Under the pieces are notes generated by a model. The model ran no database searches. It was given only the letters and a program-made list of their open reading frames with translations, and had not been told where the DNA came from. From contig NZ_AZUN01000001.1 of assembly GCF_000527095.1 (NCBI RefSeq), positions 3,609,501 through 3,673,500 of the forward strand: DNA of 64,000 bases. The letters are read 5' to 3'. Shown here piece by piece: positions 17,221-27,050 of the stretch. This DNA is from Methylomicrobium lacus LW14. GTDB taxonomy: Bacteria; Pseudomonadota; Gammaproteobacteria; Methylococcales; Methylomonadaceae. The stretch's first letter is position 1; each line of letters starts with the position of its first letter. A program made the translations under genes and the position numbers.

Positions 17221-18189
17221 TCACACCCCGGCGGCGACACGGGACGCCAGTTGTTCCGCAAACCGGTCGGCCGCGCTCACCAGGGCGTCGATCATCTCCT
17301 CGCTTTGGGCGATGTGGGCTGCGTTCGGCAGCACGATCATGTCGGCCTCGGGCAGGGCGTGTTGCAGGCTGAACGCGGCTTCGATCGGGCAGACCAGGTC
17401 GTTGCGGCCGTGGATGATTGCGGTGGGAATACCGTGCAGTTTGTTGCAGTTGTCCAGAATCTGGTTTTCCTCGATGAAATAGCTGTGTTCGGCATAATGC
17501 AGTTCCATCGCGGCCTGCTGGACCATTTGCTCGGTCACATGGCTGTTTTCGTCGGCCTCAAAAGCGTTGCCGAGCGCGACTTGCCCGCCCCAGGCCGACC
17601 ATGCGCGGGCGACCCGGCGCTGGGCGATCTCGTCGTCGCCGGCAATCGCTTTGCAAAGCCCTTGCAGCAGATTGACCCGGTCGCGCGAGGGGATGCTTTC
17701 GTAGAGAAGTTGCCATTGTTCGGGATAGATGCGTCCCGCGCCGTTTTTCAGAAACCAGTCCATATCCATCTGCCGCGCCAGGAATACGCCGCGCAGGATC
17801 ATGCCGAGCACCCGGCCCGGATGCTGCTGGGCATACAACAGCGCCAGCGCGGCGCCCCAGGAGCCGCCGAACAGCAGCCATTGGCTGATGTTCAGATGGA
17901 TGCGGATGCGCTCCATGTCGTCGATCAGATCCTGCGTCGTGTTGTTCTCGATCTCGCCGAACGGCTTCGACTGGCCGCAGCCGCGCTGATCGAACAGAAT
18001 GATGCGGTAGAGTGCCGGATCGAAAAAGCGCCGATGATCGGGTTTGGTGCCCGAGCACGGGCCGCCGTGCAGGAAAATGACCGGAATGCCTTCGGGATTG
18101 CCGCTTTCCTCGACGTAAACCGCATGCTGGCTGCCGGTTTCAAGATAAAAAATAGGGTTGGGGTCGATCTCTGGGTATAACGTTTTCAT
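17221..18189 (-). CDS. pip: Proline iminopeptidase
   Basis: 322 residues, alpha/beta hydrolase. The oxyanion motif HGGPCSG, the segment FDQRGCGQSKP and the nucleophile elbow GGSWGA match the S33 proline iminopeptidases, which release N-terminal proline from peptides. The catalytic Asp and His fall near GRNDLVCP and NAAHIAQ. The third residue of the usual HGGPG motif is Cys here. ubiX lies immediately downstream. Confidence 0.93.
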   Translation of the reverse strand: MKTLYPEIDPNPIFYLETGSQHAVYVEESGNPEGIPVIFLHGGPCSGTKPDHRRFFDPALYRIILFDQRGCGQSKPFGEIENNTTQDLIDDMERIRIHLNISQWLLFGGSWGAALALLYAQQHPGRVLGMILRGVFLARQMDMDWFLKNGAGRIYPEQWQLLYESIPSRDRVNLLQGLCKAIAGDDEIAQRRVARAWSAWGGQVALGNAFEADENSHVTEQMVQQAAMELHYAEHSYFIEENQILDNCNKLHGIPTAIIHGRNDLVCPIEAAFSLQHALPEADMIVLPNAAHIAQSEEMIDALVSAADRFAEQLASRVAAGV

Positions 18190-18217
18190 GCGGTAAGTGG
18201 GTTAAATTCCCTTCTGC

Positions 18218-18238
18218 GTAGGGTACGCTGCGCGTACC
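18218..18238. repeat. Short palindrome, family C
   Basis: GTAGGGTACGCTGCGCGTACC: same GTAGGG edge and inner palindrome design as the repeat at 16561-16638, but only one half. It lies in the gap upstream of the iminopeptidase gene. Confidence 0.6.
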
Positions 18239-18311
18239 GTTTTGATAAAACTTGCCGGGTTTTCCGGGGTATGAGTCCGAGGCGAGGAGAGGCCTGGCGG
18301 ATTTTTTCATG

Positions 18312-19784
18312 TCAACGCCGCCCGCCCAGCAACGACCCCAACACCCCGCGGACGATCTGCCTTCCGACCTGACTGCCGATGCTGCGCGCGGCGCTTTTGA
18401 GCAGCGCTTCGGTCGCGGTTTCGCGGCCGCGGGTCTGCCGTGGAGAGCCTGTCTCTTTCCGGGTAACCTTGGCTTGAATGTCTTCAAGGTCCGCCGCGCT
18501 GGCCAGCTGCTCTTTTTGCTTGAGCAGTTCGTAGGCCGACTCGCGGTCGACCGCCTGGTCGTAGCGGCCTTTGAACGGCGAGCGGCTGAGTAAGTCCTGG
18601 CGCTGCGTATCGGTCAGCGGGCCGATCTGCGATTCGGGCGGGCGAATGAAGACGCGTTCGACCGGCGTCGGGCTGCCGTCATGATCGAGCACCGAAACCA
18701 GTGCCTCGCCTTTCTTCAGCTCCAGGATCGCGGCCTCGGTATCGATGGCCGGATTGGCGCGGAAGGTGCCGGCGACGCTCTTGACGACCGCCTGGTCTTT
18801 CGGCGTAAACGCCCTCAGCGCATGCTGGATCTTGAGCCCGAGCTGGCCGAGAATGTCTTCCGGCACGTCGAGCGGGCTCTGGCTGATGAAATACACGCCG
18901 ACGCCTTTCGAGCGGATCAGCCGGACGATCTGCTCGATCTTGTCGGTCAAGGCTTTCGGCGCTTGTTCGAACATCAGATGCGCCTCGTCGAAAAACAGCA
19001 CCAGCTTCGGCCGCTCGGCGTCGCCGGCCTCGGGCAGGTTTTCGTACAGTTCGGCGAGCAGCCAGAGCAGGAAGGTCGCATACAGGCGCGGCGACTTTGT
19101 CGTCAACTCGGTCGCGTCCAGGATGCTGATCACGCCGTTGCCGGAGAAGTCGGTCTTGCAGATGTCCTCAAGATTCAGCGCCGGTTCGCCGAAGAAGCTT
19201 TCGGCGCCCTGCTGTTCGAGCACCAGCAGTTGCCGCTGTATCGCGCCTAGGCTGGCGGAGGCGATCGTGCCGTATTCGGCCTGCAATTCTTTCGCATGCT
19301 CGCCCATCCAGGTCAACAACGCGCGCAGGTCTTTCAGATCGAGCAGCAGCATGCCGTTATCGTCGGCGATTTTGAAACCACTGTAGAGCACGCCGCTTTG
19401 GGTGTCGTTCAGCTCCAATAAATTGCTCAGCAACAGCGGCCCCATGTCGGCGATCGTGGCGCGCACCGGGTGTCCGCTTTTGCCGAACACGTCCCAAAAT
19501 ACGGCCGGATTGCCGCGCGGCTGGAAGCCGGTCACGCCGGTCAGTTGCACGCGTTCGTTGATTTTGTCGTTGATTTGGCCGGGCTGTGCGATGCCGGACA
19601 AATCGCCCTTGATGTCGGCCAGAAACACCGGCACGCCGATCTTCGAGAAACCTTCGGCCAGGATTTGCAGGGTCACGGTTTTGCCGGTGCCGGTCGCGCC
19701 GGAAATCATGCCGTGCCGGTTGGCCATCGCGGCATTCAATAAGACCTTGACGCCGTTCTGTCCTCCGATAAATAATTCCTGCAT
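18312..19784 (-). CDS. HerA/DUF853-type ATPase
   Basis: 490 residues. Walker A is GATGTGKT (near residue 28) and Walker B is LVLFFDEAHLMF; an arginine-containing IRPPESQIGPLT segment follows. This is the DUF853 family of HerA/FtsK-like ATPases, often called helicase HerA-like, common in Gammaproteobacteria as a stand-alone gene. The biological role is poorly known. The start at 19784 gives MQELFIGG, the usual family start; 57 extra residues in the longer frame are not family-like. Confidence 0.88.
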   Translation of the reverse strand: MQELFIGGQNGVKVLLNAAMANRHGMISGATGTGKTVTLQILAEGFSKIGVPVFLADIKGDLSGIAQPGQINDKINERVQLTGVTGFQPRGNPAVFWDVFGKSGHPVRATIADMGPLLLSNLLELNDTQSGVLYSGFKIADDNGMLLLDLKDLRALLTWMGEHAKELQAEYGTIASASLGAIQRQLLVLEQQGAESFFGEPALNLEDICKTDFSGNGVISILDATELTTKSPRLYATFLLWLLAELYENLPEAGDAERPKLVLFFDEAHLMFEQAPKALTDKIEQIVRLIRSKGVGVYFISQSPLDVPEDILGQLGLKIQHALRAFTPKDQAVVKSVAGTFRANPAIDTEAAILELKKGEALVSVLDHDGSPTPVERVFIRPPESQIGPLTDTQRQDLLSRSPFKGRYDQAVDRESAYELLKQKEQLASAADLEDIQAKVTRKETGSPRQTRGRETATEALLKSAARSIGSQVGRQIVRGVLGSLLGGRR

Positions 19785-20036
19785 GGTGAGGCCTGCTAAG
19801 AGTCGTGTGATGAGCCATCGTAGCACAGCCCCATCTTGCAAGAAAGCGGCGCTTCCTCTATAACTATTACCAAACTATTAACGCCTGGCCGGGAAAAGTT
19901 TGTTTCCGAGTTCGGCAGGGCATATCCAACACTGTCATCAGGGAAACGATGATTCCGCGCTATCGGTCGGGGCGCGCATGAAAACCTGCCGTTTTATTAT
20001 CCCATACAGCATTTCTAAATTTTCGAGGTAACCCTT

Positions 20037-20336
20037 ATGTCAACCGTGGCAGATCCCATCGTAGGAAACTGGTACAAGGATTTGGAAAACAATCTGACTT
20101 TCAAAGTGATCAACATCGAGGAAGGCGAGGATTCGATCGAGGTGCAGTATCTCGACGGCGACATCGGCGAATACGATCACGAGAGCTGGTATAATTCGAC
20201 TTTCGATTTTATCGAGGAACCGGAAGACTGGAGCGCGCCTTTCGACGACATCGAAGGCGACGATCTGGGCTATACCGACACGGACGAGCATCGGCGCAAC
20301 CCCGAGGACATCGATTTCGAAGATTATTTGGATTAA
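20037..20336 (+). CDS. Small acidic protein (DUF6763-like)
   Basis: 99 residues, strongly acidic. The sequence VADPIVGNWYKDLENNLTF followed by many Asp/Glu (EDIDFEDYLD at the end) matches a conserved short protein family in Methylococcales and related Gammaproteobacteria, which I recall as DUF6763. The function is unknown. A GAGGT site lies 8 nt before the ATG. The P-loop ATPase gene starts 15 nt after its stop. Confidence 0.7.
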   Translation: MSTVADPIVGNWYKDLENNLTFKVINIEEGEDSIEVQYLDGDIGEYDHESWYNSTFDFIEEPEDWSAPFDDIEGDDLGYTDTDEHRRNPEDIDFEDYLD

Positions 20337-20351
20337 ACAGGACACAACATT

Positions 20352-21197
20352 ATGAGAATGGACCCCCAGGAATTCCTGGATTGGGAGACGAAGCGGATCA
20401 CCTTGCTCGCGATGTCGGGAGCCGGCAAGACCACGCTCGCGAACAAATTGCCCAAGGCCAAGTGGTTTCACTATTCGGGCGACTACCGGATCGGCACCCG
20501 CTATCTGGAAGAGCCGATCATGGACAATATCAAGCGCCAGGCGATGCATGTGCCGTTCCTGCGCGACTTGCTGCTGTCCGATTCTATACGGATCAGCAAC
20601 AACATCACGGTCGAAAATCTGGCGCCGGTGTCGAGTTTTCTCGGCAAACTCGGAAATCCGAACTTGCACGGGCTGTCGCTCGAGGAATTCAAGCGCCGGC
20701 AAAAACTGCATCATCAGGCCGAAATCTGCGCGATGAACGATGTGCAGGATTTCATCGCCAAGGCACAGGACATCTACGGCTACAAGCATTTCATCAACGA
20801 TGCCGGCGGCAGCGTTTCCGAACTCGATTGCCCCGAAGTGATCGAAAATCTCGCCAAGCACACGCTGATCGTCTATATCGAAATCCCGAACGATCTGGAG
20901 CAAACGATCATCGCGCGCGCCAAGGCCGAGCCGAAACCGCTGTATTACCGGGAAGAGTTTCTCGACGAAAAGCTCCCTGAATTCATGGCGCTGAAAAACT
21001 ATGCCACGACCGACGAGATACCTCCTAATGAATTCGTGACCTGGGTGTTTCCGGAACTGTATCAGTCCAGACTGCCGCATTACCAGGCGATCGCCGACCA
21101 GTACGGTTATACGATCAATGCGCACGAGGCGGCGAAGGTTGAGACCGAAGACGATTTTATCCGCCTGATTGCCGCGGCGATCGCGGCCCAGCAATGA
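20352..21197 (+). CDS. P-loop ATPase of unknown role
   Basis: 281 residues. A Walker A motif LLAMSGAGKTTLANKLP lies near residue 20, as in adenylate-kinase-like or shikimate-kinase-like P-loop proteins; the rest (for example FHYSGDYRIGTRYLEEPI) resembles conserved proteobacterial ATPases often found next to metA. Substrate unknown. An internal ATG at 20358 could be the start. It sits 12 nt ahead of metA, so shared expression is likely. Confidence 0.75.
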   Translation: MRMDPQEFLDWETKRITLLAMSGAGKTTLANKLPKAKWFHYSGDYRIGTRYLEEPIMDNIKRQAMHVPFLRDLLLSDSIRISNNITVENLAPVSSFLGKLGNPNLHGLSLEEFKRRQKLHHQAEICAMNDVQDFIAKAQDIYGYKHFINDAGGSVSELDCPEVIENLAKHTLIVYIEIPNDLEQTIIARAKAEPKPLYYREEFLDEKLPEFMALKNYATTDEIPPNEFVTWVFPELYQSRLPHYQAIADQYGYTINAHEAAKVETEDDFIRLIAAAIAAQQ

Positions 21198-21209
21198 CGG
21201 ATTGATTTG

Positions 21210-22274
21210 ATGCCATTAGTCGCTCACACCGATTTACCGACATTCTCACGGCTCAAGGAAGAAGGCGAGGTGATCCTGGAGGTCGACCGCGCCAGCCATC
21301 AGGACATCCGCGAGATGCACATCGGCCTGTTGAACATCATGCCCGATGCGGCGCTGGAAGCGACCGAACGGCAGTTTTTCCGGCTGGTCGGCGCCTGCAA
21401 CCAGATCGCGCAGTTTCATGTGCATCCCTTCACGATCGAGGGCCTGCCCCGAGGCGAGGCGGCGAAAGAGCATATCGCGAAGTATTACGAGTCGTTCGAA
21501 AAGATCAAGCAGGACGGCCTGGACGCCTTGATCATCAGCGGCGCGAACGTGACCCATCCGCACTTGCCCGAGGAAGATTTCTGGCAGCCGTTGACCGAGG
21601 TATTTGCCTGGGCCAAGGAAAACGTGACGTCGGTATTATGTTCGTGCCTTGCGACGCATGCGCTGATCGAGTATTGCTACGGCATCGAACGCACCCGGCT
21701 GCCGGCCAAGCGCTGGGGCGTATTCGCGCACCGTCTGGTCAACCGCACGCATCCTCTGGTCGCCGAAATCAACACCCGCTTCGATGTGCCGCATTCGCGC
21801 TTCAACGAGATTTTTCAAAAGGACATGGAAGCGAAAGGATTGAAGGTGCTGGCGGTCAGCAAGGATGCCGGCGTGCATCTGGCGGTCAGCCCGGACGGCT
21901 TCCGTATCGTGTTCTTTCAGGGGCATCCCGAATACGACGACATCAGCCTGCTGAAGGAATACAAGCGCGAGGTGCTGCGCTACTATCGCGGCGAAATCGA
22001 CGAGTATCCGCCGTTTCCGGTTAATTATTTCACGCCGGAGGCGCAGCGCATCTTCGGCGACTATCGCCAGCATGTGATCGAGGCGCGGCAATCCGGTGGT
22101 GCTCTGGACGAGTTTCCGGAAAATCAGGTGCTCGATACGATCGACAATACCTGGCGCGATACCGCGAGAGCCCTGTTCGACAACTGGCTCGGCAAGGTTT
22201 ATCAACTGACCAACCAGGATCGCCGCCTGCCGTTCATGGACGGCATCGATCCGGAGAATCCTTTGGGGTTATGA
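21210..22274 (+). CDS. metA: Homoserine O-succinyltransferase family enzyme (MetA)
   Basis: 354 residues. The catalytic Cys is in SVLCSCLATHA and the HPEYD motif carries the catalytic His/Glu region, as in MetA. The enzyme acylates homoserine in methionine synthesis; whether succinyl- or acetyl-CoA is used cannot be read here. It is about 45 residues longer than Escherichia coli MetA, with extra sequence near the C-terminus. The stop overlaps the next start (ATGA). Confidence 0.9.
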   Translation: MPLVAHTDLPTFSRLKEEGEVILEVDRASHQDIREMHIGLLNIMPDAALEATERQFFRLVGACNQIAQFHVHPFTIEGLPRGEAAKEHIAKYYESFEKIKQDGLDALIISGANVTHPHLPEEDFWQPLTEVFAWAKENVTSVLCSCLATHALIEYCYGIERTRLPAKRWGVFAHRLVNRTHPLVAEINTRFDVPHSRFNEIFQKDMEAKGLKVLAVSKDAGVHLAVSPDGFRIVFFQGHPEYDDISLLKEYKREVLRYYRGEIDEYPPFPVNYFTPEAQRIFGDYRQHVIEARQSGGALDEFPENQVLDTIDNTWRDTARALFDNWLGKVYQLTNQDRRLPFMDGIDPENPLGL

Positions 22275-22744
22275 GCGTGCATCAGCAATTCTTGCAGCAG
22301 GCGATCGAGCTGGCGGTGCGGAATGTCGAATCGGGGCAGGGAGGACCTTACGGCGCGGTGATCGTCAGAAACGGCGAAATCATCGCCGGCAGCGGCAACC
22401 GGGTGACCACTAATCTGGACCCGACCGCGCACGCCGAAATCCTGGCGATTCGGCTCGCCTGTCAGAAATTGCAGAATTTTCAGTTAACCGACTGCATCCT
22501 TTACACCAGCTGCGAACCTTGCCCGATGTGCCTCGGCGCGATCTATTGGGCAAGGCTGCAAAAGGTCTATTTCGCCTGTGACAGGCATGATGCGGCCACG
22601 GCGGGATTTGACGACAGCTTCATCTATGAGGAGCTGGCGATTCAGCCTGCCGAGCGCCGCATCGCGATGCTGCATCTCGATCTGCCGGACTCCGGCAGCC
22701 CTTTTGCCGCCTGGGCGGAAAAGGGCGATAAGGTGCGATATTGA
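22271..22744 (+). CDS. guaD: Guanine deaminase GuaD
   Basis: 157 residues. The zinc site is formed by HAE (in PTAHAEILAIR) and PCPMCLGAIYWA, and the later AGFDDSFIYEE stretch is near identical to the Bacillus-type guanine deaminase. The enzyme converts guanine to xanthine. It overlaps the metA stop by four bases, so it is translationally coupled to a methionine gene, an unusual partner. Confidence 0.9.
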   Translation: MSVHQQFLQQAIELAVRNVESGQGGPYGAVIVRNGEIIAGSGNRVTTNLDPTAHAEILAIRLACQKLQNFQLTDCILYTSCEPCPMCLGAIYWARLQKVYFACDRHDAATAGFDDSFIYEELAIQPAERRIAMLHLDLPDSGSPFAAWAEKGDKVRY

Positions 22745-22799
22745 TTCGGCTTTACGCCGATGCCCGGAAGGAAATCGGGCTTAAGGCGGTTTATGGATA

Positions 22800-22854
22800 C
22801 GTTGGCTGAGCGGAGTCGAAGCCAACAATTAGCTTCGACTCCGCTCAGCCAACG
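22800..22854. repeat. REP-like palindrome, family B
   Basis: Perfect 22-bp arms (22800-22821 and 22833-22854) starting CGTTGGCTGAGCGGAGTCG. The GCTGAGCGGAGYCGAAGC core recurs at 33085-33157 and inside the MITE-like element at 33470-33580. It lies between the convergent guaD and fabI genes. Confidence 0.85.
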
Positions 22855-22899
22855 ATATTTTTGCAATCGGCTATGGGTCTTCTTTCTAAGAATATCGCC

Positions 22900-23682
22900 T
22901 CAGGAGGCCGCCAAGCCCGCAATGTTGTAGCCGCAATCGACATAAGTCACTTCGCCGGTGATGCCGGAGGCCAGATCGGAGCACATGAAGGCCGCAACAT
23001 TGCCGACTTCCTCGATGGTGACGTTGCGTTTCAATGGCGCGGTATAGGCCGCCTTGCTCAGCATCGCCTTGAAGTTGTTGATGCCGGAAGCGGCCAGGGT
23101 CCGGATCGGGCCCGCCGAGATCGCGTTCACGCGCGTGCCCTCAGCGCCCAGCGCGACCGCCATGTAGCGTACATTCGCTTCCAGGCTCGCTTTCGCGACG
23201 CCCATCACGTTGTAATTCGGAATCGCGCGTTCGGCGCCGAGATAGGTCAGGGTCAACAGCGAACCGTTGCGGCCTGCCATCAGGCTTCTGCCGGCCTTGG
23301 CCAGCGCGGTGAAGCTGTATGAGCTGATGTCGTGCGCGATACGGAAATTGTCGCGGGTGGTCGCGTTCACATAATCGCCGTCCAAGGCATCGCGCGGCGC
23401 GTAAGCGACCGAATGCACGATCGCATCGAGACCGTCCCAATGCTGACCCAGGACCTTGAAGACATTGTCGATATGCTCGTCGGAACTGACATCGCATTCG
23501 ATCGTGATGCTGGAACCGCATTCGGCGGCCATTTCCTCGACCCGGCTTTGCAGCTTGTCGTTCTGGAAGGTGAACGCCAGCTCGGCGCCTTCCCGGTGCA
23601 TCGCCTTGGCGATACCCCAGGCAATCGAACGATTGCTCGCCAGACCGACAATCAAGACCCGCTTGCCTTGCATGAAACCCAT
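22900..23682 (-). CDS. fabI: Enoyl-ACP reductase FabI
   Basis: 260 residues, short-chain dehydrogenase fold. LIVGLASNRSIAWGIAKAM is the NADH-binding FabI start, and YLGAERAIPNYNVMGVAK carries the catalytic Tyr-x6-Lys of FabI. It performs the last reduction of each fatty acid elongation cycle. The gene stands alone on the minus strand, with the divergent ABC lipoprotein gene upstream. Confidence 0.97.
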   Translation of the reverse strand: MGFMQGKRVLIVGLASNRSIAWGIAKAMHREGAELAFTFQNDKLQSRVEEMAAECGSSITIECDVSSDEHIDNVFKVLGQHWDGLDAIVHSVAYAPRDALDGDYVNATTRDNFRIAHDISSYSFTALAKAGRSLMAGRNGSLLTLTYLGAERAIPNYNVMGVAKASLEANVRYMAVALGAEGTRVNAISAGPIRTLAASGINNFKAMLSKAAYTAPLKRNVTIEEVGNVAAFMCSDLASGITGEVTYVDCGYNIAGLAAS

Positions 23683-23806
23683 TCTGATCTCCCGTTGTTT
23701 TTATTGATATACTCTGTGCATGCCAGCCGCCTTGACGATCGAAGTTCAGGTGTTGCTGTACAAACACGATAAAATAAGCCGCAAAGTATCTACGACCACT
23801 CCTGCG

Positions 23807-26002
23807 ATGTCCAGTCTTTTGTCAATCAAATTTCGCCGCGCCGGCATTTTGCCTTGCGTCCTGTTTTTTGTTGTGGTTCTGCTGGTTGCGTGCACCGGCT
23901 CGCCCTGGAACGATCCCTATCCGGAGCAGGACGACAAGCAGGCGGTGCTGTATATGTCGTTCGCGGAACGGCCGAAGCACCTGGACCCGGCGGTCGCCTA
24001 CAGCGAGAACGAATATGCGTTCATCGCGCAGATTTACGAGCCGCCGCTGCAATACCATTATCTGAAACGGCCCTATGAACTGACGCCGCTGACCGCCGCC
24101 CGCCTGCCCGAAATCATCTATTACGATAAAGAGAGTCAAAAGCTCGGCCCGGATGCCGAGGCAAAGGACATCGCCTACAGCGATTATCTGCTCGAAATCA
24201 AGCCCGGCATCCGCTTTCAGCCGCATCCGGCCTTCGCGCAGGACAAGGCCGGGAACTACCGCTATCACCGTCTCGATAAAGCCGAAGTGGATGCCTTGGC
24301 GACCGTCAGCGATTTTGCCGAGACCGCCACACGCGAGCTGACCGCCGAGGATTATGTCTATCAGATCAAGCGTCTGGCTTATCCGAAAACGCAGTCGCCG
24401 ATCGCGGAAATCATGAAGGGCTATATCATCGGCTTCGACGACTTCGCCAAACAAAGCGCGGACAAACCCAAGGACGCGCTCAGAGCTCTGCCAATGACCG
24501 GCGTCGAAGCACTGGATCGTTATCATTACCGGATTCGGATCAAGGGCAAGTACCCGCAGTTCAGCTACTGGCTGGCGATGCCGTTTTTCGCGCCGATGCC
24601 CTGGGAGGCCGATGCGTTTTACGACCAGCCGGGCTTTAGCGACAAAAACATCACGCTGGACTGGTATCCGGTTGGCACCGGGCCTTATTATCTGGCCGAG
24701 AATAATCCGAACCGGCGCATGATGATGTTCAAGAACCCGAATTTCCATCTCGAAGCCTATCCTGCCGAAGGCGAGGTCGGGGACGCCGAAAAGGGCTTAT
24801 TGCAGGATGCCGGTAAAGCCTTGCCTTTCATTGAAAAAGTCGTCGTGACGCTCGAAAAGGAAACGATTCCGAACTGGAGCAAATTTTTGCAGGGCTATTA
24901 CGATTCCTCCGGCATCGCCTCCGACAGTTTCGATCAGGCGGTGCAGTTTACCGGCGGCGGCGTGATCCTGACCGAGAGTCTTAAGGAGAAGGACATCCGC
25001 CTGCATACCTCGGTCGAAACCTCGATCTTCTATATGGGCTTCAACATGCTCGATGCGACGGTCGGCGGCGACAGTGAAAAAGCCCGGAAACTGCGCCAGG
25101 CGATCGCGATCGCGATCGACTACGAGGAATTCATTGCGATCTTCCGGAATGAGCGTGGCGTGCCCGCGCAAGGCGCGATACCGCCCGGCATTTTCGGCAA
25201 CGAAGAGGGCGAGGCCGGCATCAACTCTTATGTCTATGACTGGATGAACGGCAAGCCGCAGCGCAAATCAATTGATACGGCCCGAAAACTGATCGCCGAG
25301 GCCGGCTATCCGAACGGCGTCGATCCGAAAACCGGGGAGCCTCTGATCCTGTATTTCGATACCACCGCGACCAGCGTCGATGACAAGCCGCTGATGAACT
25401 GGTACCGCAAGCAGTTCCAGAAGCTCGGCCTTCAACTGGTGATCCGCGCGACCGATTACAACCGCTTCCAGCAAAAGATGAGCGCGGGTAACGCGCAGAT
25501 TTTTGTCTGGGGCTGGAACGCCGATTATCCGGATCCGGAAAACTTTTTCTCGTTATTGTATGGTTTCAACGGCAAGGTCAAACACAGCGGCGAGAACGCG
25601 GGCAATTATCAGAATGCCGAATTCGACCGTCTGTTCGAACAGATGCGCAACATGGAGAACGGCGAGCCGCGTCTTCAAATCATCCGGCAGATGCAGGAGA
25701 TCGTGCGCCGCGACGTGCCCTGGGTGTTCGGTTTTCATCCGAAGACTTTCTCGCTCTATCACGGTTGGGCGAGCAATCTGAAACCGAATCTGATGGCGAA
25801 CAACCGCTTGAAATACATCCGGATCGATCCTATCAAGCGCGCCGAACTGCGGAGGCAATGGAACCGGCCGGTGCTCTGGCCGTTGGCCGCCGCCGGGGCG
25901 CTGGTCGTGCTGCTGTTCGCGCCCGCCGTCAGCGCCTATCGCCGCCGCACCCATCGCCTCCTGCCGGAAGCCTTGGCCATTCAAACGGAAGCCTCACGAT
26001 GA
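23807..26002 (+). CDS. ABC-transporter substrate-binding lipoprotein, peptide family
   Basis: About 731 residues. A lipoprotein signal (VVLLVACTGS) puts it at a membrane. The body is a family 5 oligopeptide/nickel-type binding protein, with motifs such as WYPVGTGPYYLAENNPNR and FVWGWNADYPDPENFFS. It is longer than most (typically 500-600) and, unusually, ends with a transmembrane helix (WPLAAAGALVVLLFAPAV) and a basic tail. ATG 23807 is preferred to 23720. The permease gene overlaps its stop. Confidence 0.85.
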   Translation: MSSLLSIKFRRAGILPCVLFFVVVLLVACTGSPWNDPYPEQDDKQAVLYMSFAERPKHLDPAVAYSENEYAFIAQIYEPPLQYHYLKRPYELTPLTAARLPEIIYYDKESQKLGPDAEAKDIAYSDYLLEIKPGIRFQPHPAFAQDKAGNYRYHRLDKAEVDALATVSDFAETATRELTAEDYVYQIKRLAYPKTQSPIAEIMKGYIIGFDDFAKQSADKPKDALRALPMTGVEALDRYHYRIRIKGKYPQFSYWLAMPFFAPMPWEADAFYDQPGFSDKNITLDWYPVGTGPYYLAENNPNRRMMMFKNPNFHLEAYPAEGEVGDAEKGLLQDAGKALPFIEKVVVTLEKETIPNWSKFLQGYYDSSGIASDSFDQAVQFTGGGVILTESLKEKDIRLHTSVETSIFYMGFNMLDATVGGDSEKARKLRQAIAIAIDYEEFIAIFRNERGVPAQGAIPPGIFGNEEGEAGINSYVYDWMNGKPQRKSIDTARKLIAEAGYPNGVDPKTGEPLILYFDTTATSVDDKPLMNWYRKQFQKLGLQLVIRATDYNRFQQKMSAGNAQIFVWGWNADYPDPENFFSLLYGFNGKVKHSGENAGNYQNAEFDRLFEQMRNMENGEPRLQIIRQMQEIVRRDVPWVFGFHPKTFSLYHGWASNLKPNLMANNRLKYIRIDPIKRAELRRQWNRPVLWPLAAAGALVVLLFAPAVSAYRRRTHRLLPEALAIQTEASR

Positions 26003-26976
26003 TCTACTACATTATCCGCCGCCTGCTCTATGCGTTTCCGATCCTGCTCGGGATCAACATCCTGACCTTCGTGCTGTTTTTCGTCGTGAACAGCCCCGAC
26101 GACATGGCGAGGATGCAGCTCGGCCAAAAGCATGTGACGCCGCAGGCGATCGCGAACTGGAAGCATCAGCATGGCTATGACTTGCCCACGCTCTGGAACG
26201 AGCAGGCGCAGGGCGGCGACAAAGTCACCGAGACGATTTTTTATCAAAAATCGGTAGGCCTGTTCCTGTTCCGCTTCGGCGTCTCCGACAGCGGCCGCAA
26301 CATCGGCGCGGACATTCAGCAGCGCATGTGGCCGAGCTTGGCGCTGGCGCTGCCGAGTCTGGTCGTCGGCCTGTTGACCAATATCGGCTTTGCCTTGCTG
26401 ATGGTGCTGTTTCGCGGCAGTTATCTGGAATTCGGCGGGCTGGTGCTGTGCGTGGTCCTGATGTCGATCTCGTCGCTGTTCTACATCATCGGCGGCCAGT
26501 TCATGATCGGAAAATTGCTCAAGCTGGTGCCGATCTCCGGTTACGACGAAGGCTTCGGCGCCTTCAAGTTTTTGATCCTGCCGGTCGTGATCGGCGTGTT
26601 TTCGGGCATCGGTTCCGGCGTGCGCTGGTACCGGACCCTATTTCTGGAAGAAGTCGGCAAGGATTATGTGCGCACCGCGCGCGCGAAGGGTCTGACCGAA
26701 ACCCAGACCTTGTTCAAGCATGTGCTGCCGAATGCGATGATTCCGATCCTGACCGGCGTGGTGGTCGTGCTGCCGCTGTTGTTCATGGGCAGCCTGATCA
26801 TGGAGTCGTTTTTCAGCATTCCGGGTCTCGGCAGTTATACGATCGATGCGATCAACAGCCAGGATTTTGCGATGGTGCGGGCGATGGTGTTTCTTGGTTC
26901 GATTCTGTATGTGCTTGGGTTGTTGCTGACCGATATTTCTTATACGCTGGTCGATCCACGGGTTAGACTGTCTTAA
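25999..26976 (+). CDS. ABC-transporter permease (DppB/OppB type)
   Basis: 325 residues with six membrane segments. The EAA loop region reads VRTARAKGLTETQTLFKHVLPNAMIPI, the hallmark of DppB-like permeases, followed by a C-terminal SIPGLGSYTIDAI stretch. The start overlaps the binding-protein stop (ATGA). The expected second permease and ATPase genes are not downstream; an AT-richer block begins after 74 nt, so the transporter is incomplete here. Confidence 0.9.
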   Translation: MIYYIIRRLLYAFPILLGINILTFVLFFVVNSPDDMARMQLGQKHVTPQAIANWKHQHGYDLPTLWNEQAQGGDKVTETIFYQKSVGLFLFRFGVSDSGRNIGADIQQRMWPSLALALPSLVVGLLTNIGFALLMVLFRGSYLEFGGLVLCVVLMSISSLFYIIGGQFMIGKLLKLVPISGYDEGFGAFKFLILPVVIGVFSGIGSGVRWYRTLFLEEVGKDYVRTARAKGLTETQTLFKHVLPNAMIPILTGVVVVLPLLFMGSLIMESFFSIPGLGSYTIDAINSQDFAMVRAMVFLGSILYVLGLLLTDISYTLVDPRVRLS

Positions 26977-27050
26977 TGGCATATGTGTAAGACGGTTCCT
27001 AGTATGAATGAATATAAAATAATTTAGCCGTCTTTAGCGGGCATCATCTC

